Assembly (NCBI GenBank): GCA_020912385.1
Contig: CP087219.1
Coordinates: 1,488,001-1,552,000 of the forward strand
Length of the DNA: 64,000 bases
Source of the DNA: Neofusicoccum parvum
Taxonomy: Eukaryota > Ascomycota > Dothideomycetes > Botryosphaeriales > Botryosphaeriaceae
Reading direction: 5' to 3'
In this document: piece after piece, positions 22,420 to 33,919 of the stretch
How positions within the stretch are numbered: position 1 is the stretch's first letter
Layout of the letters: each line of letters opens with the position of its first letter
Notes under the pieces: model-generated
The model's database searches: none
What the model was told of the DNA's origin: nothing
The model's input: only the letters and a program-made list of their open reading frames with translations
Position numbers and translations under genes: made by a program

Positions 22420-24422
22420 CGGCTAAAGGGTCGGGCGGTACATACGGCAGCCGCACATACTGGTTCGGGTCTTCTGTACACACGGCTGGCAAAAACCTGG
22501 GACGCGAGCATGGGCACGGGTAATCAGATAATAGTCTAATTCGCGTTTAGCTCTGGCAAACCTAATACTGGCGGGCTGCAGCCACGCTTCTTTGCCTCGT
22601 CCACGGCTGCTGTTGAAAGATGCAACGATTCGCTCACCGACTCTAAATCCAGTCGTCAGCGCTAAGCGGCCGAAGTGGGCGACCCCCCGGGGCGGACAGC
22701 TGCACCAGATTTTGCCGGAGATATTAAAGGCGGTAGACGAGCAGATTGCCCGGCCCAAAGAGGAAATTGCGGAGATCTTTCTGCGGGCAGGGATGCCCGC
22801 GTCATCCGGCGGCTCAACTCCGATCCAACGGGGGCGGAGGCGGCAGCGGGCGCTGAGTTTGCTTTTTACATAATGGATTCCGCGGGGCAGCACTTCGTAT
22901 TCTCGTGCGCTCGTTCACTCGCCTACATTCTCGTTGCAGGTCGCTAGCCCGGCCGCCCACACTTCACTTGCCCCATACGAGCTCGGCCGCGCCGCGTGCC
23001 CGGCAATGGCTGTCCGCTAATTTTCCGCGGGCTGGCCGGCCTGCTTGCCTCGCGCGGCGGCGGCGGCGGTGGCTTCAATAGCGCACGGCAGCATCGCGCG
23101 GTCCGCCGATCCCCTGCCAGGGCCTATACAGTACTCGCCACGCTGACTGGCCTGCTGACTTAGGGGCTCTATTTAGCTTTTCGACTGTGCCATCCGCCCT
23201 ACGCATTGCCGCGGCCGCCAAGGCCAGCGCACGTTGTCGGAGGCGTTTGGCGGGCATGTCTTAGCTGCGGCGCAAGGCGCAATATATCGGGACTTCAGCC
23301 TTGCCGATGTCCCCTTCTGCGCACCGGCCGGAGCCGTGCAGCTCCAGATCCGGTGCAGAAAGGTCCAGGGGGGCGGCTGCCGGCGGGCGGCAGGACGGTG
23401 CTTGCTGGCTCTGCTCGCAGGGCGCCCTGGAGGCGCAATGGGGGCGCGTCTGCCCGTCTGCACGGCGTGCAGCACTGCTCCCGCCTCCCGAGCCAACCAC
23501 GCCGTGCCCGTGCCGGAAAGGCAGCAGGTTTCAGGCGTCTTGGCGGCTTGGCTTCAGGCCACGTCTGACCGGAGGGGGTTTTCGTGAGCATGCACCCCGC
23601 GCGGCCAGGGGGAGCTTAACCGAGACACAAGCATCTCGTGCCAAGGCCTCCTCCCCCGGCCGCTGCCGCTGACGTGACTTGCCCTCTTCGTCCGCCCGGC
23701 TCGAGCTGCAGCCGCCGAGCCAACTCCAACTCCCTCTGCTGCCCCTTCGCCCTCCGCCTCGCCCACCCGCGGTGGGGCTGCTCCTTGGCCGCCTGCCAGT
23801 GCCACTGGGCCCTGACGAGCCCGCGTGCTGTTTCTAAATGCAGACCACTGGCTGCGTTTCTCAGATGCCGCCCAACGCCGGACCAGCCCACGGGCATGGC
23901 GCCAGCACCAAACGGCGACGGGTGCCGCCCAGCCGTGACTGACGCGATCATGGGTTGACCCGCGCCCGGGTTTGCATCATGGTGCCTGGACTGCTCGCCG
24001 CCAGCTGCCAATGCCTCATGTCAGGATCTGGTCACGGCCTCGCGGTTCAGCTGGCTGCGGCTCAGCTCCCACCAGCGCCAGCCAGCAGCCTGGATCACAG
24101 GCGATCGGCTCTAGCGGAAATTCTCTCTCCCCTCCCCCCTCCCTGCCCTCCGAGGCGGACGGAAAGCGGGCTCGGAGATGTGAGGGAGGCAGCGTGGGAG
24201 CAGGTATTGGAGGAGGCCTGCGTCTCGGCGCAGCAGGCCAACATGTACCAATATGCCACCATCTGGAGGCGCCCAGGCACGCTTATAAGCTGTGCGAGCC
24301 CGGTGCGGATGGGCGGCGAGCGAGGAGAAATTCGCTGCGAGTCTTTCACTGCGTTGCTTTCGACGCTACACTTCCCGTTCGTTCTCCCTACGATCGTTAT
24401 TCCCCCCTCAATCACTGTAAAT
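22420..24422. other. GC-rich intergenic region, 2.0 kb
   Basis: Only arginine/alanine-rich spurious frames. A TATA-like element of the downstream dehydrogenase gene lies at 24284-24288. No gene recognised. Confidence 0.45.
24284..24288 (+). promoter_or_regulatory. TATA-like element of the nucleotide-sugar dehydrogenase gene
   Basis: TATAA, 135 bp before the ATG at 24423; spacing matches other TATA elements in the window. Confidence 0.4.
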
Positions 24423-25852
24423 ATGCTTCCTGAAGTTGCCATGCCGGACGGCGAGGCTGCTCCCTGCGGTCGTCTCCAGGATTCGGTCACTGTGTGGAGC
24501 TCGCTAGGGCCCTCCAATGCCGACACGCCGCCCCCTGAAGAAGTGAACGAGGAGTTCTTCCACGCTTCCCAGCTCGCGCCGCTGGAGCCCGTCTCGGACT
24601 CGGAGCCGCCTCTCGTGGCCGTCATCGGTGTTGGCTACGTCGGCCTCCACCTCGTCACCGTCTTCGCGTCCAAGTACGACGTCCTGGCCTACGATGTCTC
24701 CAAGAAGCGTCTGCAGAGCCTGGTCGGGGACCTCGCCCCGTACCCGTCCATCACCCTGACATCCAACCCCGCCGACCTCGCCGCCGCAACTCACTTCCTC
24801 GTGTCGGTGCCCACCACCCTCCTCCCCGACAAGCAGATCGACACCTCGTACGTCCGGTCCGCCCTCACCACCGTGGGCACCTACGCCCGGCCCGGGGCCA
24901 CCGTGGTCATCGAGAGCTCCGTCGGCGTCGGCATGACGCGCAAGCTGCTCGGCAACCTGATGCGCAGCCGCAACCTCAAAGCCGGCATGTCGCCCGAGGT
25001 TCGTCTCCCCCACCCCTCCCACCACCCCTCCCACCACCCCTCAACCCAAGCTAACCGCCCCCTCCCCAGCGCGTCGACCCCGGCCGCACCGACCCGCCGG
25101 TCCGCTCGATCCCGAAGCTCATCTCGGGGCTGGACGACATCACGCCGCACTCGCTGGCGGCGATCCGGGCGCTGTACTCGCGCGTGTTCGACGCGGTGGT
25201 GGCGGTGTCGTCGCCCGAGGTGGCCGAGATGACGAAGCTGTACGAGAACTGCCAGCGCATGGTCGGCATCGCGTACGCCAACGAGATGGCCGACGCCTGC
25301 GACGCCCTGGCCATCGACGCCTTCGAGGTCGCCCGCGCCGCCGCCACAAAGCCCTTCGGCTTCCTGCCCTTCGCCCCCAGCCTGGGCGTCGGCGGCCACT
25401 GCATCCCGGTCAACCCGTACTACTTGCTGGCGAATAATAAGTTTCCCCTCCTGCAGCAGGCTACCGAGCGCATGTGGAGCAGGCCTGCCCGCGTCGCGGA
25501 TCGCGCGATGAGGGAGCTGCGGGCGAGGGGCGGCGCGGCGGGCGGGGGGTGGCCCCGCGTGCTGGTCGTCGGCGTGGGGTTTAAGCCCGGCCAGGCGGTG
25601 TTGAGCTGCAGTCCTGGGGTTGCGTTGATTAAGCATTTGTTGGAGGAGTGGGATGTCGATGTGGCGTTTGCGGATCCGTTGGTCGACGAGGAGGCGTTGC
25701 CGTTCGTGCCGAAGTATAACACCGAGGGCGAGTGGAGCAAGCAGGCGCTCGAGGCGTTTGACCTGATTGTCGTGGCGGTGAGACAGCACGGGTTGGACTT
25801 TAGGGTGTTGGAGGGGCTGGAGGGGGTGGAGGTGAAGTGGTGTTGTGCGTAG
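24423..25852 (+). CDS. UDP-N-acetylhexosamine-type nucleotide-sugar 6-dehydrogenase
   Basis: Two exons, 24423-24998 and 25070-25852, with a 71-bp intron; 452 aa. The N-terminal Rossmann domain has AVIGVGYVGLHLV (about 67-79) for NAD+. The middle reads ESSVGVGMTR, SPERVDPGR (across the intron) and KLYENCQRMVGIAYANEMA. The catalytic Cys is near residue 303 in VGGHCIPVNPYYL. GGHCIP is the WbpA/WecC/VipA signature of UDP-GlcNAc or UDP-ManNAc 6-dehydrogenases, whereas UDP-glucose dehydrogenases carry GFGGSCFPKD. The C-terminal UDP-binding domain has GVGFKPGQAVLSCSPG, in which the usual D.R before SP is replaced. The expected reaction is two-step NAD+ oxidation of the sugar C6 to a carboxylate. About 65 N-terminal residues are a disordered leader. 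It is tail-to-tail with the chitinase gene (247 bp). Substrate is inferred only. Confidence 0.87.
25008..25043 (+). repeat. Pyrimidine tandem repeat inside the dehydrogenase intron
   Basis: Three imperfect copies of CCCACCCCTCCCA within intron 24999-25069. It leaves the splice sites intact. Confidence 0.7.
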
Positions 25853-26099
25853 TGGTTGGTTGGTTTAGACTTGGCCGAGTCGGCCTACTTTCCTTGCCTT
25901 TTGTTTTCTGCTTCACGAGTACAAATACGTAACGACGCCGGAGTTTGGCGGGTTGGGTAAAGAAAATATGATTTTCGGAAGGTTCATATACATTCAATCA
26001 CTCTATGGCTCGAATTTCTGGAAGATGCCCGAAAACAGCCTGGTTTATTTGAAGTGTTCCGAGCCCGCTCTCAACTCAACTCGCCAACCCATCAGCACT

Positions 26100-27385
26100 C
26101 TATACCTCCCCCCTCAACGCCCTCCACCCACTCTCCATCAAACTCCCCTCTCCGTCCTTATCCGCAACCCCCGTCCAGTAAAACAACCCCGCCAACCCCA
26201 TCTCCCGCACATATTCCGCCTTCCGCCCCACCGTCCACGGCGTCTCATACGACACCCACGAGCCATCCTCCTCCCCGCCCACACACCCCGCCGCCACCGC
26301 CTCCTCATCCACCCACTCCCTCGCGCCCCTCAGCGGCAGCTCGCAGTAATCATACACGCCCCCCTCGCCGCCCCCCGGCCCCCGCACCTCCTCCCCCGCC
26401 CGCGCCACCCCGGCAAACGCCCGCCCGTACACCGGCACGCCCAGCACGATCTTCCCCGGCGGCACGCCGCGCTCGACCAGGTAGCGCACGGCGGCGTCGC
26501 CGGAGCGGGCGGCGAAGGCGTCGCGCGGCGCGCGCGGCGCGTGCAGCTGCGCGCAGTGCCCCGCCCGCGCCGTCCACGGCCCCGCGTAGTCGTACGCCAT
26601 CAGGTGCAGGTGCGAGAGCAGCGGCACGACGGCCGCGAGCGGCACGTGGCGCAGGCACCACTGGCCCGCCGGCAGCGCGGTGGTGAGGAGGTAGCGCGGC
26701 GCCGGGAGCGCGGCGCGCGCGGCGGCGAGGAGCAGGGCGTAGGCGGCGCCGTGGGCGGGCGTGGAGGGGTGCTCCCAGTCGACTGTGGGGGGGGTTAGGA
26801 GGTGAGGTGGGAGGGGGGAGGGGGCGGGCGTACTGTCGGCGCCGTCGAGGGAGAAGCGGTCGATGAAGGCGCGGAGGGAGTGGGCGAAGCGTTGGCGCTT
26901 TTGCGGGTCGGCGGCGACGAGCGGGAAGGGCTGGCTGCCGCTGCCGCCGCCGACGGAGACGAGGAGCTTGAGGTGCGGGTGCTGGTCGCGGCGGAGCTGC
27001 GTGAGGGCGTGGAGGCAGCCGTGGGTCCCGTCGACTGGGAGCTGGGTGTCGGCTTTCTCGTCGAGGTGCTGGACTGCGTTAGCTCTCCATCTGGAAGTTT
27101 GGCGGTGCGCTTCGGCCGTACGTAGAGCGTTCCGTCGTCTCTCAATCTGGCGCTGTTGTCAGCATGTGGACAGCGTTGCGAGCGGCAGCCGTACCGAACA
27201 AAGGCGTAATAGACGTGTGAAATGATGTCCAGATTCATGCATGACGGCGCCTTCTTCTTGTAGATCTTCCAGCTTGGGTAGTATGCGCCGTGCACGAAGT
27301 CCTGGGGGCGCGCAGGATGCTCCGACGGCACGGACGTGGCCGGTCCTGGAACAGAACAGTCCGAGGGCGAAAGTGACGGCGTCAT
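26100..27385 (-). CDS. GH18 chitinase, no signal peptide
   Basis: Four exons, 27385-27195, 27146-27122, 27068-26834 and 26782-26100, with introns of 48, 53 and 51 bp; 377 aa. HGAYYPSWKIY opens the TIM barrel, and SHVYYAFVR with LLVSVGGGSGS (SxGG motif) follows. The catalytic DGxDxDWE motif is DGADIDWE, with the general acid Glu at residue 154; the motif is split by intron 3. LMAYDYAGPW, LGVPVYGRAF and a final GLFYWTGVADK are further GH18 landmarks. Exon 2 is only 25 nt. It hydrolyses beta-1,4 GlcNAc polymers. The chosen start (ATG 27385) gives a Ser/Pro-rich N-terminus with no secretion signal, so either it is an intracellular chitinase of the subgroup A type or a signal exon further upstream has been missed. 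The location beside the synthase and deacetylase suggests trimming of the same polymer. Confidence 0.88.
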
Positions 27386-29024
27386 GGTCGGCGGTGGTCG
27401 TGTTTGGGCCTGCTGGCTTGAACGTGGTGATGCTGATGAGGCCGAGTGGAAGGGCTCCTGCATGTGTCGGAAGCGTGTAAGTGGAGCTGGGCGATGGAGT
27501 ACGAGAGGCGTGGTGCTCGGGCGGGACGGGCGGGGTCGCATGCAGACACGCATGCATGCGTTGCGGGATTGTGCGTGCGTCCGCGGCGCTGGGATCATCA
27601 CTGCACGCCGTCTCGGGAGCAATCAATCTCGTATCACCGGCAACGCCGGTCCTGTCCCTCGAGATGCGGCGCAGTTGGGATCGGGAGAATGACGTGTGTG
27701 AGGCATCCCCCATGCGTGTCCCCGAAAGGGAAGGCCATGCACCGGCGGGCCGCAACGTGGTGCTCGGCTTGGCGGCTTGACAGCGCATGCTCCATGAGGC
27801 TCGGCAGGCGTCTGATCACGCCAGAGCATTGGAACTTTGTCAAGTCCAACTGACTGTTCTCGTACGCACGAAAAAGCAAGCTCGTTGTCGGGACGCTGAT
27901 CTGTTGTCCGCCATCGCCCGGTGGCGCTGCATATGCCTGAACGGGCGAGCCCAACGACACACGTCGAAATTCGGATCCTCGATTCGTACATGCAGGAGCC
28001 CATTTCACATGATGGGGCAGAAGAAATGCGGGTGGCCGTTGTGCATGAAGCCAGCGCTCGGATTCGCAACAAGTAACAGCATATTGGCTTCCAACCGCCA
28101 CGAGCCCCAAGAACCCAACAAATCCAGGTGATCTACACTCAGCCGTTCCGAATGGCTTGCGGATCCGCCCGTTCCGAACCACATGTCTTGGATGAGAGGC
28201 TGAGAATCGATTACCTAACGGTGCACGCCACAACCGGCTCTGGCCGGTGGAAATGACGGTCGCACAGGAATATTTATCCAGCGTGTGAATCAAATCGTAC
28301 GAGATCTGAATGCTTGCCTTCACGTTTGGCGGCACTCACTCCGCCAGTGCAAATACAGTAAGTGGTGTCGTGCGTTTATTGGTCCACCTCAGCTGTCTTG
28401 AACCTCAATTGGGACCCTGACAGAGGCTCAGCCAAGACATGTGAAGCACGGCGATGATCAAGGATTACACAGTCTCAAACGACGAGTGGTGGCATTCTTT
28501 GTCTTGTGAGCACATCCTCAAGGAGCTTAGGAGTCTTTGCTCAATCTACGACATCACACGTGAAAAATAAATACGAGGGTCTCTTTGTCTACACTACTTG
28601 CCATTTCGTGAGTCTCAACCTCGCAGCTACTGCGGTTCAATATCTTATTGTCCTGCAGATCGCAAGCGCTTACAGTTACTGCCAAGCTCCACAAGATACC
28701 TAAATAACTCGTGAAGTTTGTGGCAATCGGAGATTCAAGAAATGACTGCCGAATCGAAAAGTAGTCTGAAGTTAACAATTATGCTTCACCTGCCAACATT
28801 CTTGAACTCATCGCTGAGTAGCGCATCCCGCATTACCCACTTCAAGTGACCGACAAAGAATAGTGTGACAGGAAGGCTAAAGACGAAAGTGTACGAAGAC
28901 ACTGTACAAAGCCATAAAAGGTACGCTAACCGAAAGAATTCCCCTCACAATGACTTCTCATTTCTACGCTAGACAGCTTTGATAGCATAAATTGCAGTAG
29001 AGGGCTTCAAGAACTGTCGTCTCT
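27386..29024. other. Intergenic region, 1.6 kb
   Basis: Marks the change from GC-rich to AT-richer sequence (near 28.3 kb). Short open frames only; no gene recognised. Confidence 0.45.
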
Positions 29025-31260
29025 TCACGCCGAGATAATCGCAACCCCATAAGCTGGAATGCTGAAAGAAAAAACACCATCACCACTCAGCGCACTCACT
29101 GAAGGCGTGACGACCTCATTGAGGGGTTCGTTACTCTGAAGAGCTCCACCGGAAAGGACAGTGAGCTCACCAGACACCTTTCCCTCGATATTAACCGTGA
29201 CGTCCTGTTCGGCTTCACCGAAATTGGCAAGCTTGACAAAGTATGCATCGGTATCATCAACAGAAGCAACCCAATAGACGGGCCCGAAGTCAACGTCCGA
29301 CGATACTTCCCTAATAGTAGAACCGCGATTACTAGCGAACATCTGTTGGACAAAGTAAGACGTGGAACGGGTGACCGATCCGGCTGTGGCGTTGAACCCG
29401 ATCAAATTCGGCTGGCAGAGAGTCAGATAGAGTCGTTTGGCTATGGGAAACAGCACTTACAGTCCAGTTCGTGTGGCCAAAGTGTTCCAACAGGGGCGCG
29501 TAACTCGCCATTTTGACAACATCACTGTTGCGCTCCATTCCAATCATGTAAACCGCTTCAGCACAGCTTCCCATCATGTGCGGTCTGACGAGTTGCGTGC
29601 CGTCATCGTTGTACATGGCAGCATACTCGCCGACGAAGATTCCGTGCGCGCGATCCGCATTGTCCCACGCGTTGAAACCGTCCACCAAGCCCTGTGGAGC
29701 CAAATAACGGTGCGGATCCAACCATAAGTCGTCGGGTAGGGTGCTCGGGAGACAGTCGGCCTGGTCGACAGAAGCAATGATGACCATGTTAGGATACTTC
29801 TCGAGGATGGCGCTGCGGAATGCTATCAGCCGATCTGGGTAGTTCGCGCAACCAGCTTCGGAGAAGTCCTCGTTGCCAATCTCGACATATTTCACCGGGA
29901 AAGGATCGGGATATCCGAGAGATGTCCGGAGGATGCCGCCTTCGGTGGATGCATCTCCCATCAAGAACTGAACAATTAGCAAATGAGAACTCGGCTAGTG
30001 GATAGGTCTGTACTTACGTCAAGCGCAGCTACCGCCTCTTCAATATAAGGCTCGAGATCAGTACCGGTAACAGCGGCGCCCCCTCCGAATGGAAGCCCCG
30101 ACCAGACCACAAGAAGTGGCTCGAGACTCATGTCTTGACACCAAAGCATGAACTCTACCAGACCTTTAGATGATGTTAGAACATACTTTTGTAGTCTGCA
30201 TGAATAAAGCTGCATACCTAGTCCATCAGTATCAATTTTGTTAAGGCCGTTCCTTCCGGGGCGGTGTTCGAGTGGTCCAATAGTCTCGTTCCACTTCCAT
30301 CTGGTCTCAACGGAACTTCCTTGGCTATGGGGTAGTTATTAGCATCCGCAATAGGTTTGAGGATGTTGTGAATTGCATACAGATTGCTGCCACCGGGGTA
30401 CCTCAAGAAAGACCCTCCAAGCGCATTGAGGGCCTCTGCGATGTCTTCTCGGAGACCGTTGTACCTGTTGAAATCAGCGCGATATTCATTAGTGACTAGA
30501 TGAGAAATTATAAACCTGTTTTTGAAAGTGGGCGGAAACAGTTGTACGAGCGCAACGTTGACGGAGGACCTAGCTATTTTCGAGCCATCAAACAGAAGCT
30601 GCCACACATTGTCACCATCCGGAGCAGCATTGGATGTGAGCAGCGCCGTATATCCACTGAACTCGGAGTCAGTGCTGGAGACTGTCACATTTTGCTCTGC
30701 GAAGACTGTTCCGCTCGACGCTCCGGTCAACCTGAGAACGACGTCTCCGGTGTAGGCGCCCTTGAGGTAGAATGATGTGTTGAAGGTTTGCGCTGGGACT
30801 GGTATGCCCCAGTAGCCTTCATTTTCCAGCCCTACAAGCCCGACGGACTCCGTAGAGGCGGTAACCTCGATGGATCTGGGCAGCTCATTCGTGAAAGGAT
30901 TGGTAGTATCAACGGAGAGAGTGCTCCCTCCAACGGCGGCGTACGCTGTGAGGTCGGGGCTTGAGCCCTGCAAGCCATTGTTTCGAAGAAGCTGTGCGTA
31001 AACACCACCGTCACCTTGTATGATTAGTTTCATCATTTTGTACAATTATCCACTGGGAAAGGCACCGGCGTAGTTGATTTCCTAAGGCTACGTTAGTCCC
31101 TGCTTGATCCAACACTTGATACTAGACAAACTTCAAAGAAAGCCCCGTACAGAACAGGGCTTGAGGCATTTCCTCCAGATGTTGATACAGTAAGATTGAT
31201 TGCGGTTGTAGTGGAGGAAAAAATCAAAGAAAGAGCAGCAAGGAAGTGTAGAGAGAGCAT
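29025..31260 (-). CDS. Secreted GH51 alpha-L-arabinofuranosidase
   Basis: Eight exons: 31260-31132, 31081-31066, 31014-30516, 30464-30381, 30324-30218, 30163-30018, 29967-29461 and 29411-29025; 624 aa. All introns are GT-AG and all phases agree. The signal peptide is MLSLHFLAALSLIFSSTTTA. After splicing, LYGAFFEEINYAGDGG and YAQLLRNNGLQ match the GH51 N-terminal strand; SFLRYPGGSNLQGSSVETRW matches the barrel core. The acid/base Glu lies in EIGNED (about residue 360) and the nucleophile in GEYAAM (about residue 441). Exon 2 is a 16-nt micro-exon encoding EINYA. The enzyme removes arabinose from arabinoxylan or pectic arabinan. The ATG at 31260 is preferred over 31293 because the TATA element is only 27 bp from the latter. 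Codon use is less GC-biased than in the left half. Confidence 0.92.
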
Positions 31261-31319
31261 TTTCTGAGAAAGTTGCCGAGTGAAGCAGGCCATGATGGAA
31301 AGAAAAATCTTGCAGCCAC

Positions 31320-31327
31320 GCATATAC
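31320..31327 (-). promoter_or_regulatory. TATA box of the arabinofuranosidase gene
   Basis: GTATATGC on the minus strand, 60 bp before the ATG at 31260; a second AT-rich element (TATTTATT) lies at 31333-31340. Confidence 0.4.
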
Positions 31328-32178
31328 CCGTCAATAAATACTTCAAAAGGTCTAGGGTCTTGAGCATTTGAGGGGTTCAAGGGCTGGGAAGAATCCCGCC
31401 GGGTGGGCATGAAGCGGAGAAGTGCAGGCGGTGGAACATTAGCCTTATTAGCCTGTGTGTCACTCGGAATCTCTCAAGCTCTGTTGAAATTTGAAAGTGA
31501 CCCTGGATACTCAACTACCTCAATAAAGTATGAATCCACCGGGTTGCATCCTATTGAGAGAGCAATGTCTACGGAACACGCAAATCGGGCAACGATTCCC
31601 AAAGCAATTCCGGAATTCCCGTAGATTCGCCCACCGGAACACACCCACACTTCGCTAAACACAGCCAGAATTTATCCGTACAGCTGTTGTCAGCCGCCTA
31701 ACGGCGCAATTACTTGTCATAGGTTGATCGAATTGTGGATCACGTCCTCCGCCACGCATCTGCCATTTCGGCGGACTGAACACAGTTATTATCCTTTCGA
31801 CCTCACTACATTCTGGGCTTAGCTAAGAAGATAGCAACACTCCATGAATACCTTTCGTCAGTCACATTTTGTTGATTACTTCTGATCCTTTCTGCAACAC
31901 TTAACAACCCATTGTTCAAGGTCTTCTTCCCCTTCGAATGCCCATAATTTTCAGTGACGGTACTCGCGCTCATTCAACCGATCGACTAAGCTTCTATTCG
32001 GCAAAAATATTCATTTGAAAACACAGATTCGACGTACATTTACACTCAGTAGATTCAATGAAACGGCTAGAGAAAATAGCAGAAGTTTCCGTTCCTCCTT
32101 CCTGCGTTGAACACCACCTGATAGTTGCCCCTTCACGTCATTCGTTGCCAGAACTCCAATGCGATAGAAATAGAGATT
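31328..32178. other. Intergenic, AT-rich, no gene recognised
   Basis: About 850 bp between the GH51 promoter and the 3' end of BTB-like paralogue B; both genes are on the minus strand. Only short open frames without coding character. Confidence 0.45.
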
Positions 32179-33274
32179 TTAGTCCAACAGCAAGCGTTGA
32201 CGTTCCAAGTGGATGATGTGCGACTCCTGGACTGCAGACGGCATCTGATAGACTATATTGCGGATCTTGTCTTTGAACTCGTTCTTAAAGTTGCACCGAG
32301 CATGACTAACGTCTCGAAAGTCGCTATGGTGAGGATAGTGGAAGATCTTGATAGACTTCAACTTCTCCACAAGGGTCGCGACACTCCACTCTATTTCGTC
32401 TGGATCGTGTCGTTCGATATTGAGCCCAATTTCTCGGACAGACATGATGAAGGATCCGAATATAATCGCATCACATTGTCTCTGGCCAGAACCCCCTAGC
32501 TTGCAGACGCTGGTTGAGTCACCGGAAGCATATGCATTCCGATACATGTCCATATACTCGTAGCACATGTTGAGTAACTGGGTAATGATTTCCCTCCGGA
32601 CATCGGTAATGCTTTCTATAATGATATCAGAGATTTTACTAGGAGATATTTCCAAACAAGCGGTGAGACTGTCACATACCGAGGATACAGGGGGGATACC
32701 AGGTGGTGAAAGAATCAGAATCAATCTCGGAACACAAGGCTTCGCCGTTCCGGGTTAAGCATTTCAATGCAGAGTCCATCCCACAGTGTAGGGATAGCTG
32801 AGCGGCCAATCCTTCGAATATCTTCTTCTCGCCATACTCCCAGGCAATCCAGAGCCACTCTTCATAGCCATGCTGTTCCACCGTGTTCTCCAGAGACTTG
32901 ATCCAGTCTGCAACCCATGGCTTGACCAGTGTTGTAGCACCGTATCGGTCCGTCAGAACTGACACTTCTAGAAGATCATCGAACGACAGCGTCCGAGGTA
33001 CTTCCTTGAACCGAAGGTGGGCGATGTTCAGCAAGATGGCCAATGCTGACGGATTGTCCGAGAGCGGAATCTCCCTCGTCCCGTCAATCGGCTGCGCTTC
33101 CATGAAATGGCCATCAGGGCCCAGCATTCTGTTCCAAGCCTCGCAGGCAAAAGTGAGTGCTTTTGATGAAACGATAAAGCGGCCGACCTTGTCTTTGTCG
33201 GATTCGTCCTGGACCAGCAGACAAACGTCTCCATGAGGGTCGAAATAGACCGGATCGCACTGTTTGGCGTCCAT
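32179..33274 (-). CDS. BTB/POZ-like domain protein (paralogue B)
   Basis: Two exons, 33274-32680 and 32615-32179, with a 64-bp intron (CTGAT branch site); 343 aa. Without the intron the gene looks frameshifted, but the intron restores the frame and gives PPCIL|ESITDVRRE, aligned with PPEII|ESILRVRRD of paralogue A. The BTB-like part shows YFDPHGDVCLLV, FIVSSKALTFACEAWNRML, IPLSDNPSALAILLNIAHL and FDDLLEVSVLTDRYG; then WVADWIKS and GYEEWLWIAWEYGE as in A. Length, domain order and intron position are the same as A, so the two arose by gene duplication, though they lie 18 kb apart in opposite orientation. The GTG nine bases upstream is not a likely start. Function as for A: probably protein-protein interaction, not proven. 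Confidence 0.83.
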
Positions 33275-33919
33275 ATTCTGCACAGCAGGGAAATCAGAAA
33301 CTCATTGCAAGAAGATAGGGTGGCCGGTAAAAGTGAGTAGAGAAAAATTTTGCGGTGTCACAGGAGTGGAAGTGGTACAAGCGAGGGGGATTCGACGTGA
33401 GGGGCGGGGCATTTTGCTTACAGCCTGCTTGTTGCGCTAAGCCAGGAAAAGTAGGGTGTTGGTTGCACGCACACGAACTTCAACAAGGAATATGAGAGCT
33501 CTCATCTGTGTAAACTTTTGTGGAGCTGCAGTGACGGTGAAGCTGTAATGTGGGGATATTACAGAGGTATACAACGAGTCCACGTCCGGGTAGTTCTAAC
33601 TCCTCATGTATCGTGGTTTAACCTCATCACACACGTAGGGGGATAAGACTGAATCATACGGCTATTCTTAGAATGAGTGTCATCGGGGTAGACAATCGTT
33701 TTACGATTGATTTGTAGATACATGCAAGCTGTGGAGTTTGTAAGGATTGCTGAACGATGTGTAGATGGGGAAGCAGCAACGCGCAAACAGATGTGCCAAC
33801 CGATTCATTGATAGAGAAGCGAAAGTACAACCAGCAAGTAAGAAAAGAAAACAACCATTGGGAAACTCTCAATCAACTACCGCACATGCTATTGCGTGAA
33901 AGCAACCAGTATAAAGAGC
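33275..33919. other. Intergenic, AT-rich
   Basis: 645 bp between the start of paralogue B and the 3' end of the small secreted protein gene. No gene recognised. Confidence 0.45.

Noticed and set aside
25008..25043. Short tandem repeat that might look like a CRISPR or satellite
   Set aside because: Three contiguous pyrimidine copies without spacers inside an intron; ordinary low complexity.
32672..32724. Apparent frameshift in BTB-like paralogue B
   Set aside because: A 64-bp intron with good donor, branch and acceptor restores frame and matches the intron position of paralogue A, so a sequencing error or pseudogene is not needed.
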